From NCBI RefSeq assembly GCF_035784015.1, contig NZ_JALKOW010000004.1: a stretch of 64,000 nucleotides of DNA; one strand, 5' to 3'. This DNA comes from Comamonas sp009360615 (GTDB lineage: Bacteria > Pseudomonadota > Gammaproteobacteria > Burkholderiales > Burkholderiaceae_C). The notes beneath the pieces were generated by a model, which did not search any database, was not told the origin of the DNA, and saw nothing but the letters and a program-made list of their open reading frames with translations. Each line of letters begins with the position of its first letter. Position 1 is the first letter of the stretch. The position numbers were made by a program, and so were the translations under genes. Shown piece after piece: positions 57,572 through 64,000 of the stretch.

Positions 57572-58201
57572 ATGCCTCGCCCGTTCTCTTCCAATCGCTC
57601 CAGCAACCTGCGCCACAGCACGGTGGTACGACAGCCCGCGCCCCGGCCCGAGGTCACGCGCCTGCTGTGCTTTCACAAGCCCTATGGAGTGCTCAGCCAG
57701 TTCACCCCCGAAGGCAAGTGGCAGGGCCTCAAGGACTGGATCGACGTGCCCGGTGTCTATGTGGCAGGCCGGCTCGATGCCGACAGCGAAGGTCTGCTGC
57801 TGCTCACCAATGACGGCCAGCTGCAGGCCCGCATTGCCGACCCGCGCCACAAGATGGAGAAGACCTACTGGGTGCAGGTCGAAGGCCTGCCTGACGAGGC
57901 CGCGTTGCAGCGCCTGCGCGACGGCGTGGAATTGAGCGACGGCAAGACCCTGCCCGCCAGGGCCCGCCGGATAGAACCCCAGCCCCGGATGTGGCCGCGC
58001 AACCCGCCGATTCGCGTGCGCCAGAACATTCCGGACTGCTGGATCGAACTCGTCATCCGCGAGGGCAGGAACCGCCAGGTGCGCCGCATGACGGCCGCCG
58101 TCGGCCACCCCACGCTGCGGCTGGTGCGCATGGCCGTAGGACCTTATTCGGTGGAGGGGCTGGAGCCCGGCCAGTGGCTGGATGTGCTGCCGGCCGTCTA
58201 G
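57572..58201 (+). CDS. rluE: 23S rRNA pseudouridine synthase RluE
   Basis: RsuA/RluE-type pseudouridine synthase of about 209 residues, expected to modify U2457 of 23S rRNA. Landmarks are RLLCFHKPYGVLSQF near residue 32, the catalytic Asp in GRLDADSEGLLLLT near residue 68, and IREGRNRQVRRMTAAVGHPTLRLVR near residue 163. The N-terminus (PRPFSSNRSSNLRHST) is basic and without the S4 domain, as in RluE. Start at 57572 chosen; upstream ATGs at 57533-57536 cannot be excluded. Stop overlaps the convergent gene by 4 nt. Confidence 0.9.
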   Translation: MPRPFSSNRSSNLRHSTVVRQPAPRPEVTRLLCFHKPYGVLSQFTPEGKWQGLKDWIDVPGVYVAGRLDADSEGLLLLTNDGQLQARIADPRHKMEKTYWVQVEGLPDEAALQRLRDGVELSDGKTLPARARRIEPQPRMWPRNPPIRVRQNIPDCWIELVIREGRNRQVRRMTAAVGHPTLRLVRMAVGPYSVEGLEPGQWLDVLPAV

Positions 58202-59283
58202 CGCAAGGTATCGAGCTGCTGCATCGCATCTTCATCTTCCGGCAAGGCCGTTGCCTGCCAGCGCGTCACAGCCGGCCAGGGACGAAAGCGACTCCAGCCT
58301 ACCTGGACCTCCTGCAGATTGCCCCGCAGCAATGGAAGAGCGGTCTTCAGCTCGGATTGGCGAGTCTGCACGCATTCGCGCAGCGATTGCAGGGCTTGCT
58401 GGCCACGCCCGAAAAAGCGCTGTCTGCCCAACCAGTCGGGGGATGGCTGGCATTGGGCATAGGCCAGTGGCAGGCTGCCGGCTTCTCCTTCCACCACGGA
58501 AACCAGGGCCTGCAGGTGCATGTCGAGCTGCTCCTGCGGCATCAGACCTGCCAGTTGCAACTCCAGAGCACCCTCATGGAAACGGTAGCGTGCGGGCAGT
58601 ACGGCGCTCAGGGTATAGCTGCTGCCGCTGCGCGAGCGGGCATGGTGACTGAGAATGCGGCTGCCTTGTTCCAGCATCGGGCGGACCAGTTGCAACAAGG
58701 CCTGCTGCTGCTCGGCGTGGTGGTCTTTCAGGGGGATGCGCAGCCGCGTGCTGTCATAGCCTCGCCATTGCTCGCGCCAGACCATCCATCCCGCCGTATG
58801 CGGTACGAAGAAAATCAGGACGACCACGGACAGCATGGGCACAATGGCCGCCGCCAGCGACCAGGCCGCCCTGATCTCGGCAGCGGCAGCGGCATCCTCG
58901 CCCAGGCTGACGAGATTGCCGCTCAGCTTGATCAGCGTTGCAAGAGCGGCGGCAAAGACCACGCCCCCGATCAGAGAAAGCTGCTCGGGCGAGTAAAGGC
59001 GGTCGGGCAGATGAATCAGGGTGGTCAGCGCGGCGGCACATCCCAGCAGCACCACGGCTGCGGACAGCAGATGAAACAGGACGCCAGGATCCTGCTGCTG
59101 GATGTCGGAAGCCGGGTTCCGTTCCAGTGCTCGCCGCCATTGTCTGCGCCGCCACCAGCGCAGTGGCAGCCAGAGCAGGGCGCTGACCGCCAGGCCGGCG
59201 AGCATGCTGGCGAGCAGCGCCGAGAAAGCCCACATCAGCAGGGCTGTCGCCATCAAGAAAACCAGTCCGACCAGCCCGTTCAT
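58198..59283 (-). CDS. Membrane protein of unknown function
   Basis: Unrecognised 361-residue protein. Two N-terminal helices (LVGLVFLMATALLMWAFSAL, then MLAGLAVSALLWLPL) are followed by an Arg-rich stretch (RWWRRRQWRRAL). Three more helices follow: LLSAAVVLLGCAAALTTL, LIGGVVFAAALATLIKL and LAAAIVPMLSVVVLIFFV. The C-terminal 190 residues are soluble, with no motif I can name. It could be a sensor or a membrane-anchored scaffold. It is convergent with rluE, overlapping by 4 nt. Confidence 0.75.
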   Translation of the reverse strand: MNGLVGLVFLMATALLMWAFSALLASMLAGLAVSALLWLPLRWWRRRQWRRALERNPASDIQQQDPGVLFHLLSAAVVLLGCAAALTTLIHLPDRLYSPEQLSLIGGVVFAAALATLIKLSGNLVSLGEDAAAAAEIRAAWSLAAAIVPMLSVVVLIFFVPHTAGWMVWREQWRGYDSTRLRIPLKDHHAEQQQALLQLVRPMLEQGSRILSHHARSRSGSSYTLSAVLPARYRFHEGALELQLAGLMPQEQLDMHLQALVSVVEGEAGSLPLAYAQCQPSPDWLGRQRFFGRGQQALQSLRECVQTRQSELKTALPLLRGNLQEVQVGWSRFRPWPAVTRWQATALPEDEDAMQQLDTLR

Positions 59284-59302
59284 GCCTGCGATTGTCCTCT
59301 TG

Positions 59303-59352
59303 AATTGATAGCTTCAAACGATTGATGGTAAAGCGCTTGAGTCTGTTTTGCA
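59303..59352. repeat. Short intergenic repeat, family A
   Basis: TTGATAGCTTCAAACGATTG, then ATGGTAAAGCGCTTGAGTCTGTTTTGC. It lies between the membrane protein start and the DUF3761-like gene terminator. Confidence 0.45.
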
Positions 59353-59353
59353 T

Positions 59354-59386
59354 AAAAAAGCGCCGCCTGCAGATGCAGGTCGGCGC
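59354..59386 (-). terminator. Terminator after the DUF3761-like gene
   Basis: Minus-strand hairpin with GCGCCG-CCTGC paired to GCAGG-CGGCGC (one bulged base) at 59360-59386, then six Us (59354-59359). It lies 20 nt after the stop codon. Confidence 0.85.
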
Positions 59387-59406
59387 GATGCTTGAAGGCC
59401 GCAGGA

Positions 59407-59901
59407 TCAGCTACAGGTCTTGTTGTTGGCGCCGTGCATGCCGGCGGCCTTGGCATCGGCCTCGCTCATGTACTTGCCGTTCTTGGTCGTGCCGTAGTAA
59501 CGGGTGCCGGGGCAGTGATAGATCTTGCTGTCCTCGTTCGCCCAGACCTTGCCTGCACCGCCGCCGGGGGCAGCGGTCGCAGCCGGCTTGGCGCCCGCAG
59601 CTGCCTTGGCCGTGGCCGCCTGGTCAATGCCCTTGCGGCCCGAGCAAGCCCCCTTGGAGGATGCTGCGCTCATGGTGGAGCCATCCTTGCAGACAAAGGT
59701 CTGCATTTCCGCCTTGGCCGTCGCAGGGGCCGCGGCAGGGGCCGGGGCTGCCTTCGTTGCCGGCTCTGCCGCCGGCTTGGCGGGCAGGGGGGCCGTTTTG
59801 GCGGCTGGTGCGGCAGGCGCCGCTGCCGGAGCCTGAGCCAGGCTGATCAATGAGCTGCTGACCAGGGCCGAAGCCAGGCAGGCCTTCCATAAGTTGCGCA
59901 T
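59407..59901 (-). CDS. Secreted Ala/Pro-rich protein with DUF3761-like motif
   Basis: 164-residue secreted protein. The signal peptide is MRNLWKACLASALVSSSLISLAQA, followed by a long AP/AK-rich linker (residues 24-65) that is probably disordered. A compact Cys-containing part follows: QTFVCKDGSTMSAASSKGACSGRKGID, which has the pattern of DUF3761. After a second Ala-rich linker, KIYHCPGTRYYGTTKNGKYMSEADA ends the protein with another Cys motif. Start at 59901 follows GGGGAG; 59928 is less likely. Function unknown; probably periplasmic or cell-wall associated. Confidence 0.8.
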   Translation of the reverse strand: MRNLWKACLASALVSSSLISLAQAPAAAPAAPAAKTAPLPAKPAAEPATKAAPAPAAAPATAKAEMQTFVCKDGSTMSAASSKGACSGRKGIDQAATAKAAAGAKPAATAAPGGGAGKVWANEDSKIYHCPGTRYYGTTKNGKYMSEADAKAAGMHGANNKTCS

Positions 59902-59992
59902 ACGAACTCCCCCAATTGATGGCGTCACAAAATGCGTGACAGGTGCATGCTGCTACGGAAGGCATGAATCCGCAAGAGCCGGCCGTCAGTCC

Positions 59993-60631
59993 TCAGGTCC
60001 CGCTGACATAGGGGTTCAGCTTGCGCTCGCGGCCGAAGCTGCTTTCCGGTCCATGCCCGGGGATGAAGACCGTCTGGTCTCCCATCGGCCACAGGCGCTG
60101 CACGATGGAGTCGATCAGCTGCTGATGGTTGCCCTGTGGGAAGTCCGTGCGGCCGATGCTGCCCGCGAACAGTACATCACCGACAAAGGCACGGTCGATC
60201 TGCGGCGAGTGGAACACCACATGACCGGGTGTGTGACCCGGGCAGTGACGCACGTTCAGCGTTTCCCGGCCGATGCTCACCGTATCGCCGTCGTGCAGCC
60301 AGCGCGTCGGTACGAAGGGCTCGGAATGGGGGAAGCCGAACATGGCACCCTGCTGGGGCAGGCCGTCGATCCAGAATTGATCGCCCTCATGCGGGCCGAT
60401 GATGGGCAAGGCGTGTTTGGCCGCCAGCTCGCTGGTGCCGCCGGCATGGTCGATATGGGCGTGGGTGATCCAGATGGCCTTGAGATTCAGCCCCAGGCGC
60501 TCGACCTCCCACTCGATCTGCTCGATATCCCCGCCGGGGTCGATGACGGCCGCATCCATCGTCTGGTCGCACCAGACGAGAGAGCAGTTCTGTTGAAAGG
60601 CGGTGACGGGGACGGTGTGATATTGCAACAT
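59993..60631 (-). CDS. Metallo-beta-lactamase-fold hydrolase (glyoxalase II-like, YcbL type)
   Basis: MBL-fold enzyme of 212 residues. Metal motif THAHIDHAGG (HxHxDH) near residue 55, then CPGHTPGHVVFHSP near residue 130, VGDVLFAGSIGRTDFPQG near residue 150, and FIPGHGPESSFGRER near the end. This matches the short glyoxalase II relatives without the C-terminal substrate domain. The start at 60631 (MLQYHTVPVTAFQQN) fits the family; longer frames do not. Likely hydrolyses a thioester such as lactoylglutathione, but specificity is open. Confidence 0.9.
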   Translation of the reverse strand: MLQYHTVPVTAFQQNCSLVWCDQTMDAAVIDPGGDIEQIEWEVERLGLNLKAIWITHAHIDHAGGTSELAAKHALPIIGPHEGDQFWIDGLPQQGAMFGFPHSEPFVPTRWLHDGDTVSIGRETLNVRHCPGHTPGHVVFHSPQIDRAFVGDVLFAGSIGRTDFPQGNHQQLIDSIVQRLWPMGDQTVFIPGHGPESSFGRERKLNPYVSGT

Positions 60632-60970
60632 GGGTGACTTGTATTTTTCGGTCGTTTGCGTAGTCTCGCGGTCAGCGAACCCCGCAAGCATGACACGGCA
60701 TGACACGCGCATCAAAAATGCCCGCTCAGATTCTGGCGTCATCCCTCATATGAGCTAGCATGGATGCGAGTGCCCCATTTTGGTGCGGGCTGCTACAACG
60801 TATTTGTGCTGCAAGGCAGCGGGCAGTCGCTTCTCGGGAGGCGGCCCGACACAGTTTCAAGATCGTTCAGGCCGTGCCAACACCCATGCAAAGCATGGAT
60901 CACCCGCCAGCGGATGGGCGGGGCCGGTCGGCCTGGAGAGAACCCGTTTTTAAACTCCAGGAGACTCTTC
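60632..60970. other. 339-bp divergent intergenic region before pntA
   Basis: Must hold promoters for both the hydrolase gene and pntAB. Small features only: a CATG-N5-CATG-like palindrome near 60885 and a direct repeat of ATGACACG near 60691-60706. No clear -35/-10 pair or RNA gene seen. Confidence 0.45.
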
Positions 60971-62614
60971 ATGTCTGCCGCTTCCAACCAGCCCACCAGC
61001 GCCCAGCGTGGTGACGCCCAGCGTGTTGACGCCCAGCGCATCGGCATCCCGCGGGAAACCTTTGCGCTGGAAAAGCGCGTGGCCACCGTGCCCGATGTGG
61101 TCGAAAAACTCGTCAAGATGGGTTTTTCGGTCGCCATCGAATCGGGCGCCGGTGATGCCGCCAACTTCAGCGATGAGGCGTATCGCGCAGCGGGAGCCGA
61201 GGTGCTGCCCACGGCGGCGGCGGTCTGGGCCGCTGCCGACATCATCTTCAAGGTACGGCCGCCGACCCCTGCAGAAGTCGCCTTGATGCGCGAGGGCCAG
61301 ATCCTGATCGACTTCATCTGGCCGGCCCAGAATCCCGATCTGATGCAGCAACTGGCGGCCAGGAAGGTGACGGTGCTGGCGATTGACTCCCTGCCCCGCA
61401 CGCTGAGCCGTGCGCAGAAAATGGATGCACTGACCTCGATGGCCGGTGTCTCCGGATACCGCGCCGTGATCGAGGCTGCCAATGCCTTCGGCCGCTATTT
61501 CAACGGCCAGATCACCGCCGCAGGCAAGGTGCCCCCGGCCAAGGTCTTCATTGCAGGCGCTGGCGTGGCCGGTCTGTCGGCCATCGGCACGGCCGCCAAC
61601 CTGGGCGCCATCGTGCGCGCCAACGACACGCGTGCCGAGGTGGCCGATCAGGTCACTTCGCTGGGCGGCGAGTTCGTCAAGGTCGATTACGAAGAAGACG
61701 GTGCCGGCGGCGGTGGCTATGCCAAGGTGATGAGCGAAGGCTTCCAGGCCGCGCAGCGCCAGATGTATGCCCAGCAGGCCCGTGAGGCCGACATCATCAT
61801 CACCACCGCGCTGATTCCCGGCAAACCGGCGCCCAAGCTGATCACGGCCGAGATGGTGCAGAGCATGAAACCCGGCAGCGTGATCGTCGACATGGCGGCC
61901 GAGCAGGGCGGCAACTGCGAGCTGACCGTGCCGGGCGAGGCGGTGGTGCGCCACGGTGTGACCATCATCGGCTACACCGACCTCGCATCGCGCCTGGCCA
62001 AGCAGTCGTCCACACTGTATGCGACCAATCTGCTGCGCCTGACGGAAGAGCTGTGCAAGGCCAAGGATGGCGTGGCCGTGGTGAATATGGAGGACGATGC
62101 GATTCGCGGCCTGACCGTGGTCAAGGACGGCGAAATCACCTGGCCTGCTCCGCCCATTGCCCAGGCACCCAAGCCTGCCCCCAAGCCCGCTGCGGCTGTG
62201 GTGGAGCAGAAGAAAAGCGGCCATGGGCACGGCGCCTCCGGCCCGCTGCCGGCCAAGACCCTGGCCGTTATTTTTGCGATTGCCGCGCTGGCCTTCTGGT
62301 TCATCGGTGCCTATGCGCCGGGGGCCTTCCTGGGGCATTTCACGGTCTTCGTGCTGGCCTGCTTCATCGGCTACATGGTGGTGTGGAATGTGACGCCTGC
62401 GCTGCACACGCCGCTGATGAGCGTGACCAACGCCATCTCCAGCATCATCGCCATTGGCGCGCTGGTGCAGATTGCGCCGCCGGGCACGGCAGGCACGGGC
62501 CGTCCGGATGAACTGATTCGCTGGCTGGCCTTTGCCGCGCTGGTGTTGACTGCAGTCAATATGTTTGGCGGCTTTGCCGTGACACGCCGCATGCTGGCCA
62601 TGTTCCGCAAATAA
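60971..62614 (+). CDS. pntA: NAD(P) transhydrogenase subunit alpha PntA
   Basis: Alpha subunit of the proton-translocating transhydrogenase, which couples hydride transfer between NADH and NADP+ to the proton gradient. The 547 residues comprise domain I, with RIGIPRETFALEKRVATVPD near residue 23, the NAD site KVFIAGAGVAGLSAIGTAANLGA near residue 195, and ALIPGKPAPKLIT near residue 280. A Pro/Lys-rich linker and about four C-terminal membrane helices follow. The N-terminus carries a short tandem repeat (RGDAQRVDAQRIG). ATG 60971 follows AGGAGACTCTTC. pntB starts 27 nt later. Confidence 0.95.
   Translation: MSAASNQPTSAQRGDAQRVDAQRIGIPRETFALEKRVATVPDVVEKLVKMGFSVAIESGAGDAANFSDEAYRAAGAEVLPTAAAVWAAADIIFKVRPPTPAEVALMREGQILIDFIWPAQNPDLMQQLAARKVTVLAIDSLPRTLSRAQKMDALTSMAGVSGYRAVIEAANAFGRYFNGQITAAGKVPPAKVFIAGAGVAGLSAIGTAANLGAIVRANDTRAEVADQVTSLGGEFVKVDYEEDGAGGGGYAKVMSEGFQAAQRQMYAQQAREADIIITTALIPGKPAPKLITAEMVQSMKPGSVIVDMAAEQGGNCELTVPGEAVVRHGVTIIGYTDLASRLAKQSSTLYATNLLRLTEELCKAKDGVAVVNMEDDAIRGLTVVKDGEITWPAPPIAQAPKPAPKPAAAVVEQKKSGHGHGASGPLPAKTLAVIFAIAALAFWFIGAYAPGAFLGHFTVFVLACFIGYMVVWNVTPALHTPLMSVTNAISSIIAIGALVQIAPPGTAGTGRPDELIRWLAFAALVLTAVNMFGGFAVTRRMLAMFRK
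61001..61040 (+). repeat. 15-bp tandem repeat in the 5' end of pntA
   Basis: GCCCAGCGTGGTGAC is followed by GCCCAGCGTGTTGAC and a third partial copy GCCCAGCGCA. It is in frame and encodes AQRGD-AQRVD-AQRIG. Copy number could vary without breaking the frame. Confidence 0.8.
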
Positions 62615-62641
62615 GAAGAAGCAGCACAAGAGAGAAACACC

Positions 62642-64000
<1,359 letters not shown>

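Overview
The window looks like a chromosomal segment of a high-GC betaproteobacterium, most likely Comamonadaceae and probably Comamonas. This rests on gene content and gene order: a TorF-type porin–glnK–amtB operon, many orphan Bug (TctC-type) solute receptors, and two families of short intergenic repeats of a kind I associate with Comamonadaceae. No database search was possible. Coding density is high. I saw no rRNA, tRNA, CRISPR array, IS element or phage gene.

Layout. 1–1.9 kb: glcF (cut by the window edge) and glcE, glycolate oxidase subunits. 2.0–4.7 kb: nitrogen-responsive operon torF-like porin–glnK–amtB behind a sigma-54 promoter and an NtrC-type site. 4.9–9.0 kb: a formylglycine sulfatase, two Bug receptors and a divergent MarR regulator with a palindromic operator. 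9.1–14.0 kb: comM-like AAA+ ATPase, a LysR/MFS divergent pair, and a nitronate monooxygenase. 14.1–19.9 kb: AMP-binding CoA ligase, 3-hydroxyacyl-CoA/carnitine dehydrogenase-like enzyme, ABC solute receptor and beta-keto acid cleavage enzyme, with a divergent Crp/Fnr regulator whose start codon is unclear. 19.9–29.8 kb: LysR plus a nine-gene set with two Bug receptors, a mesaconyl/itaconyl-CoA hydratase homologue, acyl-CoA dehydrogenase, class III CoA-transferase, MmgE/PrpD protein, CitE-type lyase and SDR. This reads as a branched C5-dicarboxylate route ending in citramalyl-CoA cleavage. 29.8–30.7 kb holds no intact gene, only a possible Crp/Fnr remnant.

30.7–35.6 kb: a branched-chain-type ABC transporter in which the two permeases (LivH and LivM) are one polypeptide; its promoter carries a 19-bp palindrome over the predicted transcription start. 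36.0–39.8 kb: fpr, a YihY/BrkB membrane protein, and an acetyl-CoA hydrolase/CoA-transferase. 39.9–52.4 kb: a hexarate (glucarate/galactarate) regulon: garD, a Bug receptor and an enolase-superfamily dehydratase on the minus strand; a GntR/FadR-type regulator, two Bug receptors, kdgD, a D-2-hydroxyacid dehydrogenase, gudD and 2-oxoglutarate semialdehyde dehydrogenase on the plus strand. Related operator-like sites lie upstream of both arms. This gives a complete path from sugar diacid to 2-oxoglutarate.

52.5–64 kb: LysR, DsbA-like oxidoreductase, secreted cyclase-family protein, lrgAB with a divergent LysR, rluE, a membrane protein of unknown function, a DUF3761-like secreted protein, a metallo-beta-lactamase-fold hydrolase, and pntA–pntB (pntB cut by the window end). 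The common theme is scavenging of organic acids: seven Bug receptors and two ABC-type receptors beside CoA-dependent or dehydratase pathways, with no tctA/tctB membrane genes in the window.
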